From: Rhytidiadelphus loreus | Taxonomy: Eukaryota > Streptophyta > Bryopsida > Hypnales > Hylocomiaceae | Assembly (NCBI GenBank): GCA_947034895.1 | Contig: OX344761.1 | Coordinates: 83,035,839 to 83,099,838 of the forward strand | Length of the DNA: 64,000 bases | Direction of reading: 5' to 3' | Shown: piece by piece, positions 1-11,501 of the stretch | How positions within the stretch are numbered: the stretch's first letter is position 1 | How the letters are laid out: each line of letters opens with the position of its first letter | Made by a program: the position numbers and the translations under genes | Notes under the pieces: generated by a model | Databases searched by the model: none | What the model was told of the DNA's origin: nothing | The model's input: only the letters and a program-made list of their open reading frames with translations

Positions 1-775
1 ATATTTTCATAGTGTGATTTACTCATCCAATGTCAATCCAAATTTCATCCAAATTCTTCCAACCTTCATTAATTTGTATTTGCTTCCATCCAAATGTTCA
101 TAGAATTGTAAGTTCATCCAACGTTCATCCAAATTTGTGTGAAGGAGTCTTCCACTATTCAAAACCGAATTCAAACTCTTTCACTAATTGAATTGACTTA
201 AGTATGTATCATCCAAATTAAATCTTGTTTTTTTCGCTATTTGTTAGCTATTTAAAAATTTTTTTAACAAGTTTTATTTGATATCAATTTGAATTTGAAA
301 TTGTTGATCGTGCTGTTCAATTCATGAAGGACGACGGGAAGCTGTTTGTACTTTGAAAACTGAAAGGGGATGCTTAGGGTAGTATTTACTGAAAATCACC
401 TCGGCATCACCACAAAAGTGCACAGGGTCTTCTTTTGCTGCATTTCCATTGTGAATCTTGGGTGACTGAAATTGACAGAATAGCAGATAAGGTAATACAA
501 TTAGATTATGCATACAATTGGAATAAAAGGGTAACATTGACCTAATTCAAGACGGCAATCACGCTTGTCAATTTGGGGACTCTTAGCACTATTTTCAGCT
601 CCAAAAAACTAATTTGGAGAGGATGGTCCTCTGGCTAGTTAGTAGACTAGCAGCTACTCTTCAAAAGAATTCTAACATTAATTAATTGTATGTTGTATAA
701 TTTCCCTTCTGATCACTTGCATTTCCACTTCAGTAATCGTCACTTCAGTGCACTTGCTTGATCGGTGAGCGCCTT
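1..775 (+). repeat. CATCCAA-rich repeat module, copy 1
   Basis: The first 140 bases are dense in CATCCAA and TTCATCCAA motifs, followed by a less repetitive stretch ending in a shared block around 740-775 (GCACTTGCTTGATCGGTGAG). The same module lies in the same orientation at about 60,975-61,735 and inverted at about 45,205-45,960. A diverged partial copy is at 28,265-28,420. No convincing gene is seen in it. The copy here abuts, and appears to truncate, the JMJ25-like pseudogene at about 780. Confidence 0.8.
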
Positions 776-779
776 GAGT

Positions 780-2815
780 AGTCTCGATGAAGACGGCTTC
801 TCCATACGCCTCCTCGAAAGTCCAGGGCTCAATTCCTGCAAGTTATTCAATACTGTGACATACTTTGACAAGTACTGCAATTGCTCTCCATACTTATTAC
901 AGCAAATAGCACACAGCGAATGTAGCAAACGCTGCCAAAATCAGATTGTCAGCTGTTCCGGGCATTCAAAGGGAAATTAATCACCACAACAACACACGGC
1001 TACAGCAACCCAGGTGTGGGCTTGAACATTGGAACTTGCGATACAACTTCAACATTCCACGAAGCTCTGTACTAGTGTCTCACCGTATTCCTCTTTCAAC
1101 TGCCTCTTATGCTCCTGAAGCATTAAGGAAGAATGTTTGATCGTGAATGGGATGAATAATCTGCAGATCGAAGAATTCACATATTATTATGGAATACATA
1201 CAACGTACACCAAAGATCACCTTTAAAATTAATTTACTACTTATCCAATCCAACTATCCAAGAGTTGAATTGTCCAGTTTCGTAGTCCAGAAAGGAAAAT
1301 TAATAAAATAATCTGGTCCCTGACATGTAAAGATGAGAATTCATGTCAAGAAATTGTACTCACCAGGCAATGAATCGACATGCAGATCTAAACTCATGCC
1401 AATGCTTTTGCAGGTACTCGCGAAGCAACGGCACATCCTCCCGTCCAAATATGTCCCAAAGCGCGCGCCCGACCGTATGTTGAAGTAGTATCGATCATCG
1501 CCATTGACTTCGGGTTTCCCAGGGCTTGCCACATTCAATTTTGTTATCATTCTCCGTCTTGCAATTAGTTGCAAATACCGTTCTCCAGTTTGGATTGTTA
1601 ACCACCATTCGGTAACCCATAATTCACAGTTGACAATTTCACCGGGTTCTTTTGCACCGGAGTTTCCAGATGTGCTTGCAATTTCATCTTTCAGTCATCA
1701 ATGTATCCTCATCCTTCGGTAATTTGAGTACATCCATGATGTCTACATCAAGTGGTGCCTGTTCCTCTTCTTCAAGAGCAAACTCTTTCTGCTCCTTGGC
1801 AGAGAAGTCTTTCTTTTTTCTCCCTCTATTAGACTCTGTTTTCTTACCATGGACTCCATAAAAAAAAACCTTGCCTTCGGCCTTCCTTGAAATTTTCAAG
1901 CAAATTCTTGATCCTGGGAAACTTATCCTTTGGGAAATGAGTCTCTGAAGTATGCGTCAAGCAGACAACACAGTTACCTGCAATATATCCAGTCACCCAA
2001 AATTTGAATTGCAAGACCGCCTATTTGGGCAGCCAGGTTGAGCATGCCCTTGGCTGGGTCAGTATACTCCTGGAAAGGCAACGCCTGGAGAAATTCTGAT
2101 TCATGCCTTGGAAGGCGTTATGCAGAGTAATTCGACGGTGGTCAAACCTTCGGTTTCAGCCACCCAACCGGTTCATTGTGAAGGCTTTTCCTCTTCACTG
2201 ATGAAGCACACGTGAAGAACTGATGAATGTTGATCTCCACCTGCAAAACACATCCCATATACTTAGTGAGCATGATACCTTGAAACAGTATATTAAGACA
2301 TCAATGGGTTTGGCAGTTACATCAAATACGCTACCACGAATATTGCGAGAGGCCATAGTAATCTATATTTGTCAACTTAGAGTTACAGTATTGACCACTT
2401 CAGAAGCTGCAACTGGGTCACCACCTCCCTTGACATAATTGTTATGACCACTGCAATGGAACACCCACAGTATATGGTGTGTTGGATGTACTAACCAAGA
2501 AAGGAGAACCACGTCTTGCGGAGGGCGACTAGCTTACCTCACGTCGGTCAAGGCAGTGCAATTACAGTTTTGACAGTTATTGTGTCTACACTAAACTTGC
2601 CCTTGGTAGTCTCTCGAACTGCACGCCACATCACCACAGGATCCCAGCTGAGACTCTAGTGCATTCCAGAACGCCCCGAACTATAACAGGCTCACCGCGC
2701 ATCCAATGCTTCTGAAAATGGCCAAGCCCTTCCTCTTCCACACTCTGCCTGGTTGGGCAGGCCTATCCATGATTTCCCAGATGAGCCTCTGAGATATACC
2801 AGGTATCAATTGCGT
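780..2815 (-). pseudogene. Decayed JMJ25/IBM1-like (KDM3-type) JmjC histone demethylase gene
   Basis: Read on the minus strand, ordered blocks match the plant KDM3/JMJ25 family, which removes methyl groups from histone H3K9: FQKHWMRGEPVIVRG near 2,720; WDPVVMWRAVRETTKGK near 2,620; VEINIHQFF just after an acceptor at 2,241; RLPRHESEF and PFQEYTDPAKG near 2,040-2,125; CLTHTSETHFP near 1,950; an acidic/basic linker at 1,690-1,900; ALWDIFGREDVPLLREYLQ near 1,440; HPIHDQTFFL near 1,140; HKRQLKEEY; then, across a 248-nt intron (1,083 to 836), IEPWTFEEAYGEAVFIE near 810. The gene is broken. There is a stop where WPP is expected near 2,130, and frameshifts near 2,650 and 1,120. The stretch that should hold the HxD iron ligands is missing, and the last iron-binding His region is cut off at the repeat junction near 780. 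Family assignment is firm; I infer no activity. Confidence 0.85.
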
Positions 2816-3422
2816 ACAGAAGTATCTAGAGATCAACTTGTTTTATTCACCAATATATCCTGCATCCATTACGTACACCTTTCACTCTCACTTTTCCCTG
2901 TGTAGCCATATGGGAGGTGACCACCGAGGATCAAAGCAACTAAAGGATCACCTGCGAGAACAGAGTCTCAAAACTCAAATACATAGCTTACTTGATTAGT
3001 GATATTAGAACTCCTCTCCCACTGTAACAGCATCAACTTTCTGATGAGACCATAGAGTTATCCTTAAAACTCATTCAAAGTAGACGTGAATCCAACAAAT
3101 AGTCTTTTGGGAAGGGGGTTGATCTCAAACTTGAAGTAGAGCTTGAATTCGAGGATCACTCTCGGTTCGCAAAAAAACTGAACGAGGAGCAATATGGCTC
3201 AGAAAGAATTACCGTCAGGGGCAGGATGGAAGGCACAGAGCCATAGTTGAATGGAGACGGCATTAGTCTCACAGAATTGATGGCACCATTCGGAAGTCGC
3301 TTCACAAATATACCATGGCACTTCCACCTCAATGTCAACGAATCCTGGAACCTTATGCATGCTAGTATCGAAAAATCTAGCTTTAGTAAATGATAATTAC
3401 CGAAGCTCTTTTACACTTCTCC
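2816..3422. other. No recognised gene; possible exon remnant on the minus strand
   Basis: The stretch lies upstream of the JMJ25-like blocks. A minus-strand frame at about 3,160-3,340 reads with several Cys/His residues (WYICEATSEWCHQFC) and could be a decayed exon. I cannot match it to the zinc-binding N-terminus of JMJ25 or to another family. Confidence 0.25.
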
Positions 3423-3920
3423 AAAAGCAACAAATGAACACCCGGAAGAACAGTAAAGATGAACAGCCAGAAAATGGCACGGGCAATTAAAATCTCACTC
3501 AGGACGGTCGGAACGGACGCCCGGTAGAGCACCCGGTGCAAATGAAGGGGAGAAGGGTAGCTATCAGTGTACCCAGAAATGCACACGGAAAATTCAACAG
3601 CAAACTACAGTCTTCAGGCTGCATCGAGTACAGTGCACTTTGCCGTGTTCCCCTCAGACTAAGAATTCACCCTTTTTTTTCTCATGCAGTGGCATCCCCA
3701 ACAACAACAAATTAAATGAATAGCCAGAAAATGGCATGCTCTGGCCACTAAAATCCCAGGAAGGCGGGATCGGAACGCTCGGCACAACTAACTCATGGGT
3801 GCAAGGTGAGCAAGTTCTCAATGTGCACGGGAAATTAAAACTACAAACTGAACTACAGTCTACAGGGTGCTCCTTCTGCAGTGCACTTGGCCGTGTTCCC
3901 GTCATACTAAGATTTCCCAA
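3423..3920 (-). repeat. Tandem duplication (about 250 bp) of a PAH-gene 3' flank
   Basis: Two diverged copies lie head to tail. CCAGAAAATGGCA occurs near 3,467 and 3,724, and CAGTGCACTT followed by GCCGTGTTCCC occurs near 3,631 and 3,879. Pieces resemble sequence downstream of the PAH exon at 6,205-6,270 and 46,580-46,640 (CAACAAATGAA and CAGAAAA motifs), so this is probably 3' UTR of the broken PAH gene just upstream on the minus strand. Confidence 0.55.
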
Positions 3921-3922
3921 TA

Positions 3923-4210
3923 CTAATCCCTCAAGCTGTTGCCTCCTCCGGATTGAACCTCAGGCACCGTGAACTTGAGCTCAACCGGAAGATACTTGAC
4001 GAAGCCCGCAGCAACTCTCGGTGCCCCATAAGAAGCTCCGTCATGCGAATCATGAGGTCGGGGATGACAGCCTCCGCACCCTTGCTCCACGAAGTCCCTC
4101 ATCAACTCCACAAACTCTGCCTTATGCACGCCTTTCCCTGCCTTATGCACGTCTTTATAGAAATTCCACACTGAAACGTTGGTTGCAATGAATTGGGGAC
4201 TTTCGGTCAC
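3923..4210 (-). pseudogene. Broken single-PAH-domain gene
   Basis: After a likely acceptor (GTTTCAG, exon from about 4,170), the minus strand encodes FYKDVHKAGKGVHKAEF and LMRDFVEQG, matching PAH helices 1-2 of the genes at 19.7, 27.0 and 29.2 kb (FLADVKAAGK, LLDFTEQG). The middle of the domain continues in another frame (IPDLMIRMTELLMGHRELL, equivalent to LITLAEEIFEGHPDLL). The frame then returns for YLPVELKFTVPE, equivalent to FLPDGGKCTVP. Two compensating shifts therefore interrupt an otherwise complete domain. The open frame running through is 95 residues but would carry a scrambled helix 3. It could still be expressed; I call it a pseudogene. SIN3 PAH domains bind short amphipathic helices of transcription factors. 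Confidence 0.65.
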
Positions 4211-6200
4211 AGAGTTATAGAGCCTGTCAAAAACTTAGGGTAGCTCTGGATTTGTGCAAGCAAAGTTAAGTTCGGCGAGTTCTTGCACTCGATCACAGCG
4301 AAAGCCTCTAGTAATCGGAAACGACATCAGGACGGAAGGAAAGCATTAATTTCATGAGCGAGATTTCAACAGACAGAGTAATAATTTTCCAACTCATTCG
4401 TAAACTCTCCCTGTACAAGAAAAGATGTACCCAAATAGAAAAGAGAAACAAGACTGAAGTAGGAATCAAGCTCCAACATCGCGCAATGGCATGGGATCAA
4501 GCGTTGGACACAACGGTCATCCAACTTTCGCCTGTCACGTGTAATTCGGTACAGCTTCTCTGTGACAGGGTAAAGGACTGCGAATGGAAAACCCTTGTGC
4601 AATTTGGTACAGTTTTCTTCCTAATCTCAGAAATGGCATTCAAGTTAAGGTTTCTGTATGATCATGCATCACACCTCAGTCGCTTGAACCTCAAGTGTAT
4701 CGTTCCGACAATGAATGGAGGATTTATACCCTGGCACCACAACTTAAGAAAGTGCAGCACAGAATTGCAGTGAGAAATGAACATAAGATAAGGGACTAAT
4801 ACACCCAGACCTCTTTCATGTCGTCTTCACTAATATCACATGCACCGTTTTCTCACTAAAGTCAAAGAACGAATCCAGTGACCCCAAGTACTCTTATATT
4901 TCGCAATTTTATCAGTGTTACAAAACTCCATGTGATCATATGCATTTCGGATGCCTAGGCTAGCTATGATTTCCTAGAGGGGTACCAGTTTGTGGAAGCT
5001 ACAAGCCGTTTGTTATTCCTTGAGAAGCAAAGAAACGCATGAGTCACTCTCAATTTACATAATAACGTCCATCTCATCCAGATCTATTGCAAAGACTTTA
5101 ATTTTCACAGTAAGTAGCACATTGGATTATCAAAGGTAAATCTCTCACCTCATCATGTTACTTGGATTGGTCAATGAAGTACCCGAGCTGTCCACCAATT
5201 CAAGACCTTCGTGCTGCGTGTCCAAGTTGTGCATTCGTTTACCGGCACGAACCACGGAAACTCGACAAATTGATGTCACTGATCATGTTCACTTGGTGCG
5301 TGAATCCATACCTGGATGATCAGGAGGAGAAGTAAATAATCTCTTTCGGACTTGATCAGCTCTGTGTGAGCATATTCCTCAACGCTCTGATAATCAAGGT
5401 CGAAGAAGATTGTATCTCTCATATTCTCTCCGACAATATCTGTGACTGCAAGAGCAAATAGCATGGACCACTTCATTGGATCCAGGGGTGCCTAAACGAC
5501 ACTCCGTAACAATGAGAACCAAAAAAGATCTCGACTCATATCACTCTCAACGGATCGGTCCCCTCTGCACCTTCATTCTAATGAGCTTGGGGGATGTACA
5601 AATCTTGCTAAAATCAGGTACACCGACCCAGCCACTAGGCAAAATAACACTTCCAGACTTTCTTTTCACGATATTCTCATGCGTATAATCACTTGAAGGA
5701 TTAAATAATTTAATTTACGCCCAGATGCTGTCTCATGGAGTCATGTGGCAGAATAAGTGGTCGCCGAAGCAAACAGACCTGACAACCTCCTCCTCTCCTA
5801 TGTGCACGTGAATGGCGCTTATGTTAGCAGGACTAGTCACTGAAAATTAAGGGAGACTCGGACTTACAATTCTGTGGCGCCGACCAGTGCTTCGTCATGA
5901 TGCATTGGAATGGGATCACTACAGCTCCTACAGCTCCTACGAAGAGGAGCTAAGGACCTTTTTTTCTTGCTCCACGGTGACTGGTTGTAAACGCCATAAC
6001 TTTCAAGTCCGCACGACGACTGAGAACTTGGGCTTTCTTCCGTTGCAGAGCTCCCACAAACGAGATTGGGCGTCCTCCACCACCATTTCTCTCTCCTTTA
6101 GTCACTCCAAAACTCATTATTTTAAGCTAAATAACAACAGACGCCGATAGACACGATTGTGCTCTGCTTTTTGTTGTGGGCACCCGATTCTCCTTTGATA
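4211..6200. other. Unassigned, moderately complex DNA; no confident gene
   Basis: Base composition is less AT-rich than the intergenic deserts, but frames are short and broken. A plus-strand frame at 4,354-4,773 (139 residues) contains EWKTLVQFGTVFFLISE, which weakly resembles AWKKTVQFATLFQLLSE of the hAT transposase at 8.5 kb, so it may be an old hAT remnant. A minus-strand frame at 5,276-5,476 (VGENMRDTIFFDLDYQSVEE) and a 55-codon minus-strand frame near 5,985-6,150 (starting MSFGVTKGERNGG) could be exon remnants. I recognise neither. They lie upstream of the PAH and JMJ25 remnants and could be captured or ancestral exons. Confidence 0.25.
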
Positions 6201-6376
6201 TCGCAAGCAACAAATGAACAGCCGGGAGAAGAGATGAACTCTCAGAAAACGATGAACACACTTCAAGCGAGTGCAAGTAGGATATCCGCTGAAAAAGCTT
6301 TAATTAATAAAGCATTAAAAACTTCTTTTCCAGTTCTCCAAAACCTAAAAATAGACAAACTGTACTGCACTTCTAA

Positions 6377-6706
6377 CTAATTATTCTCTTCCTGGGTCTC
6401 TGATCCTGCCTCATGAGGGACCCCGAACTTGAGAAGAAGCTCGTTGCACATGACCTGAAGCCGTCGGTGGTCCTTCACAAGGTCCTGGAGGTTATGTATG
6501 AGCTCTGGGATGAGAGCCCCGTCGCAACCCTGCATCCAAAAGTTCATTAATAACCGATCTAACTCTGGTTTTTTTCCAGCCCTACTCAGTCCTCGCACTA
6601 ACTTCAAGGCTGCAAGGACCCTCGGTCGGACACAGTTAGGCCTGATGTTGCCACGCCTCCGGGAGAAAATCGTCTCCAACCTCTCCAGCCTTGCAAAGAT
6701 CCGCAT
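6377..6706 (-). CDS. Divergent small single-PAH-domain protein (109 aa)
   Basis: I place the start at the ATG 25 nt after an acceptor (TGCGTACAG, exon from 6,731), as in the paralogues. The product begins MRIFARLERLETIFSRRRGN. Residues about 30-97 align with the PAH of the other copies: LKLVRGLSRAGKKPELDRLL, then MNFWMQGCDG, then IPELIHNLQDLVKDHRRL. The usual FNTFLP helix 4 motif is replaced by LLLKFGVP, so binding may differ or be lost. A basic stretch (SRRRGN) precedes the domain. The intron just upstream is interrupted by the 5-kb hAT element, and beyond it the promoter and exon 1 seen in the arm copies are missing. The open frame may therefore be unexpressed. Expected location is nuclear, by analogy with SIN3 partners. 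Confidence 0.6.
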   Translation of the reverse strand: MRIFARLERLETIFSRRRGNIRPNCVRPRVLAALKLVRGLSRAGKKPELDRLLMNFWMQGCDGALIPELIHNLQDLVKDHRRLQVMCNELLLKFGVPHEAGSETQEENN

Positions 6707-6752
6707 TGTTAGGACTATTGTCTCCGCTTTCCTGTACGCAATAGAAGCCAAT

Positions 6753-6760
6753 GTCTGGAC
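6753..6760 (+). repeat. 8-bp target site duplication, left
   Basis: GTCTGGAC immediately precedes the terminal CAGGG of the hAT element and is repeated exactly after its other end. Confidence 0.95.
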
Positions 6761-7027
6761 CAGGGCTTTTTTTTTGGCCGCAAGGCGCCAGTTTGCACCA
6801 GAATTTCAGTGCTGGCGAAATGCCTTTGGATGAAAATGTGATGAAAAGCCCCTCTGTTCGCCACGGCGGCGGCGGCTGTCCATCCATGAGCGCCAAGTCG
6901 GCGCCAGTCGCTTCAGTCCTGCAAGTCCGTGTCGCCCGCGGTTGAAGGACGGCGCCCCCACAGCCGCGTGATTATCGCCCACTCCGTCCTGTTCCTGCTT
7001 TCATTTTGCAGGGGCCACTTGAAACTC

Positions 7028-7200
7028 TCGCCATTGTTGCGTCATGCGCATGCATTCATCGCCCGACTCTGCGTTGCTATAGTTTGTGTTGTCGCCATGA
7101 GCATTCTCAAGAGTGACTATTAGTTCGCCATTGCTGCGTTGTCGTAGGGTTTAGAGTTCGCCATTAAATTTGATGGAGAGGGCTATGATGCTTGTCGCCA
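7028..7200 (+). repeat. Left subterminal TCGCCA array of the hAT element
   Basis: TCGCCA or TCGCCC starts at 7,028, 7,059, 7,092, 7,125, 7,158 and 7,195, giving spacings of 31, 33, 33, 33 and 37 bp. Further TCGCC or GCGCCA motifs occur between 6,785 and 6,980 with irregular spacing. Subterminal hexamer clusters are the usual transposase binding sites of plant hAT elements. Confidence 0.8.
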
Positions 7201-7540
7201 GCAGGAGGTCTAAACAAGAGGTGCGATTGCTGCGGTAGTGGAAGCGCCAACTTCAGGGGAGTTTTTACAGCCACGATTTCATTTCATAATTGTCACGTTT
7301 CTGAAATTTGTAATTGCTTGTTGCATTGAAACTTTTTCTCATGGAGGCGCTTAGTTTTCATAATTGTGGGAGATGCAACGTCAAATTAAAGGGGGCCTCA
7401 ATGCGTGAGTTCTTGTGTGCAATCATCTTGCTGCTTCAGATCTTGCATTTCTGTTTCCAGTGTTATCGGAGTTGGTTGGTTCACTTGGTTGCTTGGGTAC
7501 GATCTTTGCTGCGAGTTCATTCCACTAATACTTGTGGGCA

Positions 7541-10500
7541 ATGGGGTTGGCTGAGGATGACTTCGCAGAGAATGTGGTGGACAAAGCAGTGCGGGCTGCA
7601 AATTTTGCACGATCGGCAAAGAAGAAGGCGGAGCAGGCTGCCACCGAGGCCTTGGCGCTGGCTCGAAAAGAGATGAAGCGGAAGGCGAAGATGATAGACC
7701 TCCAGAAGGCTGAGGCGGTGAAGAAAACCATGCGCTCCTACTTCAAATCCAGTCGTGGAGGAGGGGAGGGGCAACCATTAGCAATGGTGTTTGACGGATG
7801 TCTCCCTGAGGTTCCTGGAGCAGAGCCAAACTCAGCCGATGAGTACCCCAGCGATGATTCGAGTGGCCGCAAGAAATCACTTCCACAGTGTGCTTCAGCT
7901 TCGGCGGAAACTAATTTCTACCATGGTTCATCCTCTGGGTCGGGAGATACCCGCGTGCTGAGTTGCAAGTCCCCTCTCATTACAATCTCGTCGGAGTCAG
8001 ATCCGGGAGACAATGCAGACCTCGTAGAAGTTCCTGACGGTAGTGATGCTTCCGAAGAAGACTCAGCTTTCCAGTCGCCACCGCGGAAGAAAGGGGGTGC
8101 GAGAAGAGGCAAATCGGAGAGCAGCCAAACGAAGCAACAGAGGAGGTATGACCGGCATCGAAAATTCCAGACTGTCTGGGCTGCGAAGCTTCCGTGGGCA
8201 GAAGGGATCATGGCTAGCGACGGTATTTTGCATATGGTTAAATGTAAGGTTTGCAGTGTCATTGATCGAAAGCCCTGCATTATGGCACCCAAGTCGGATA
8301 CCTTATTCAAACACAATGGCAAAAGGATTGCAAAGAAGGACATGCCTCAATTCAAGGTCAAAGTTGGAGAGCAATATGTTGCGACTCAATGCAAGCACTG
8401 GAAGAACATGCAGCTTTACTCAGCACGTCCGCCACCAACGGTACTGCAACAAATAAATCACTGCACTACAGTAGAGGCGTGGAAAAAGACGGTCCAATTC
8501 GCAACTCTCTTTCAGCTTCTCTCCGAGGGTCGTCCAATGGTAGAATATGAATGTCGTCTTCGTTTGTACAAACTTCTCAGTGTGCCTGATCTGCCATATG
8601 CTCATTGGTGTGATAATTCAGGCTGGATAATGGCTAGTTATATGTATAAACAGGTAGTGTCTGAGATGAAGAGGTTGATCGGTACTGCATAGTATATTGT
8701 TGTCACTGTTGACGAAGTCACCGTGGTAGACAATAGCAGCTACTTGTCTGTCCACGTCTATGTAGTTCAGGATTGGGTCCGAGTCCCTCTGCTTGTATCC
8801 TTAGAACGTGTGCAGTGCACACCCAATGCCGAGAATCTGACGAAGCTCATTATAGAGTCAATAGCTGCTGGTGGTGGACTGGACTCCGACAGTATAGGTC
8901 GGAAATTGTTGAGTTTTGATGCAAACGAGGCTTCCACTCTGCAGGGAAATCGATCTGGTGTGACGATGCAGATTAGGGAGAAGCATGCTCCATTCATGAT
9001 CGGAGTACATTGTGTTGCACACCGTTGCAACTTGGCTTTCAAAGCCTTATCCAATCTGGGAATTTTCGGAGATATTGAAAAGGTTTTGATTGTCACTTAC
9101 GCTTACTTCTGCAAGAACCCCAAGCGCTTTTCAGAATTTAAGCAGTTGGCCGAGTTGACTCAAACAAAAGGCTTGAAGATGTTAAAAAACGTGCAAACCC
9201 GATGGGTTAGTCTCATTGAGCCTTTGCGGAGACTGCTCTCCGAATATCGCACTCTCATCTACAAGATGACAACCGACTTGGGAGAGAATTCGAAGTCTGA
9301 GGTAAGCTTCCCATTCTTTTCGGGATTTTGCATTTACCTTATGTTGGCTTATTGGTCCACTTCTGTAGTTCACGTGACCTATGCTTAAAGTTGAATTTTT
9401 ATTAATCTATTTGATTGTTGTTGCAGACTTGCCTTGTCTTGCTCCTGGATCCTTACCCAATGTTGGGAATGTGTGCCCTTCTGCCGTTGCTTGAAGCAGT
9501 TGATAGCTTGGTGAACTTTGCGCAAAAACGGGACGTTTACATCTGTGATTTCATAGCCGCCGTGAAAATTTGTCAAGCATCGTTGTACAGGATGTATGAA
9601 GACAAAGCAACATCGTTTAGCACAGATGAGTTCTAGAGTTTTAATAACCTCTTAGAATGCAGCCATGAGCAGATCCACATCAAGTGGATCACAGATCTAA
9701 ATGATGGCTCTGCCGTATTGTGCTTTGTTTGCCACGGGGAGCAAATTCATGCAGAGCACAAGGGAGGGCCGGTTGATCGAGAGTTGTGGGCGTCTTTGTT
9801 GGCAAAAGTGAAAGCGGAATGTACGAGTAAGTGTCTTGAACTCATACTGTTTTCTATTGGGGTCGTTTACTGTATTTGCAATGTGCTTTGTTACGGTCGT
9901 TTCTTCTAGCTACACAACTGTGCTGCATGGGCTCGTATTTCTTTAATTGGATTTTGGAAGTTGGTTGCTTGCAGGTGTTTCATGAATTTAATTTTCCTTT
10001 CATTCTTTGAACTTCGTAGAGATTTTAGCGGCTGAATTGGGTTACATGCAATCGGGGATTGTAGGAGTTCTCTATTAGTAACACCTTGTGGGGGTTGGTT
10101 GCTTGCAGGTGCCGCCAAAACGCTTTCGGAGGAGCTGGAAGACAGGTTTCCTGACCAGCATGTTCTGAATGCATTCGGGATACTATATCCGCAGTATTGG
10201 TGCCAGGGGAATGCAGAGGAAATGTTTGATAAAAATTTGCGAACACTTATGGATACCTACGGCCATGGAAAGATCTTGGGGGACGGTGAGAATAAGATTC
10301 TCATGAAACCTCTAATAGACCGTGATGCTATCATGTCTCAGCGGGGCCTTTTCAAAACATGTATGAAGTGCAACTCTCGCGCTGCCATGCTACCCCCCTA
10401 CGATGTCAATCCCTTGACAAAAGTATGGCGTGTACTAGACAGTAACAACAATCTCACGCAGAACTTCGGGGAGTTTTTGAAACTTGCTGAGATGGCTCTT

Positions 10501-10713
10501 GTTCATGTGATTGGCTCCGTGGAAGATGAATGTACCTTTTCTAGCGTGGGTTTCCTGAAGTCCAAGCTCCGAAACAATCTGGACGACCATATTGAAGTTG
10601 TAGTGGGAATGTACTCACAGCGTGTTTACACCCTTGAGGATTTTCCTTACCAAGCAGTGTTCGATGATTGGTTTGTCTCAGAAGGACGAAGGAGATATCT
10701 AGCCAGTACTTAG
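7541..10713 (+). pseudogene. hAT transposase, three exons, two in-frame amber stops
   Basis: The start ATG gives MGLAEDDF. An Ala/Lys-rich probable coiled coil follows (residues about 20-65), then an acidic/Ser-rich linker, then a BED-like zinc finger at about 205-260 (KCKVC, then His in TLFKHNGK). The core continues with VDEVTVVDNSS, GVHCVAHRCNLAFKAL and NVQTRWVSL, and the C-terminal hAT dimerisation region with KLAEMALVHVIGSVEDE. Introns are 9,302-9,426 (GTAAGC...TTGCAG) and 9,827-10,108 (GTAAGT...TTGCAG); both keep the frame. TAG stops sit in frame at 8,690-8,692 and 9,634-9,636, with clean homologous reading on both sides. The second follows DEF and precedes SFNNLLE, where a CAG codon is plausible. 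This suggests recent inactivation by C-to-T change. Final stop is at 10,711-10,713. The product would act in the nucleus on the element's ends. Confidence 0.9.
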
Positions 10714-11501
10714 GTAACCTTGGCGGATAGGAGAGCAGTGTCGGAGGTAGTGCAGCAATAGTCCGGTAGTACAGTCTTCTACCTACAAAGCGGGTGAGGT
10801 TGATTTCCACTTTGATTTCAATTCCCGTTTCAGTTCTGCATATGTGAGCTGGATTTCAGCTGTACATATGTAAGTTAATTTTAGTTTTGCATATCTTTGA
10901 CTGTGATTTCAGTTCTAATATGTTTTCCTCGTATTCTCCATTTTCTGGGATTATGTGTTCATGTTGCAAAAGGGGCCGGGTGTATTCATCATACTCTCCA
11001 TTTTTTTGGATTCTATTGTTCTTGTTTTCTTGTTTAGACACATCCTTCCTAAACTGACTGTCTTCAGTATTGAAGGATTTCGGGTTTGGAGCAGGTACTG
11101 ATTTAACTCCCCATTTTTTTTGGGAGGACATTCCTCCCCTACCTTGCTGCTACGACACATTTTCCCTTGCGTTGAATTGAAGATTTAACTCCCCATTTTA
11201 TTTTATTACTTCATTGTTGTTTCTCCCCATTGCGTGGACACATCCTCTCTCGTTTACTAACTTAAGCATCGGAGGGGGTTTGGGTGGGTGCAGGGCATTG
11301 AGTACCGGCCTGGCTTGAACAGACTGAACTTAGCATATTTCTATTATAATGCATTTGATTTTGTCACTTACTAATTTAAGCATCGGAGGGGGTTTGGGTG
11401 GGTGCAGGTTCAAGGATTCTAGGAATTGTCCACTTGTAGAATGTGTTCGAAGTTCAAACCAGGTATGCAACACATTGTTTTAGGAAAAGTGAGCAAGCAT
11501 A
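10714..11501 (+). other. hAT 3' region with direct repeats
   Basis: Non-coding. AACTCCCCATTTT-type phrases recur between 10,930 and 11,230. A block of about 40 bp (TAAGCATCGGAGGGGGTTTG) occurs twice, at about 11,254-11,293 and 11,369-11,407, in direct orientation. Confidence 0.6.

Noticed and set aside
4354..4773. A functional second hAT transposase
   Set aside because: Only one short stretch resembles the transposase; the rest does not, and there are no ends or target duplication. Kept only as a possible relic.
6498..6833. 111-residue plus-strand frame
   Set aside because: It is antisense to the PAH coding exon and runs into the transposon end.
7398..7774. Minus-strand open frames over the start of the transposase
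   Set aside because: They are antisense shadows of the Ala/Lys-rich N-terminus; the plus strand carries recognisable hAT motifs and splice sites.
7918..8343. 141-residue minus-strand frame
   Set aside because: Antisense to the linker and BED-like region of the transposase; no family resemblance.
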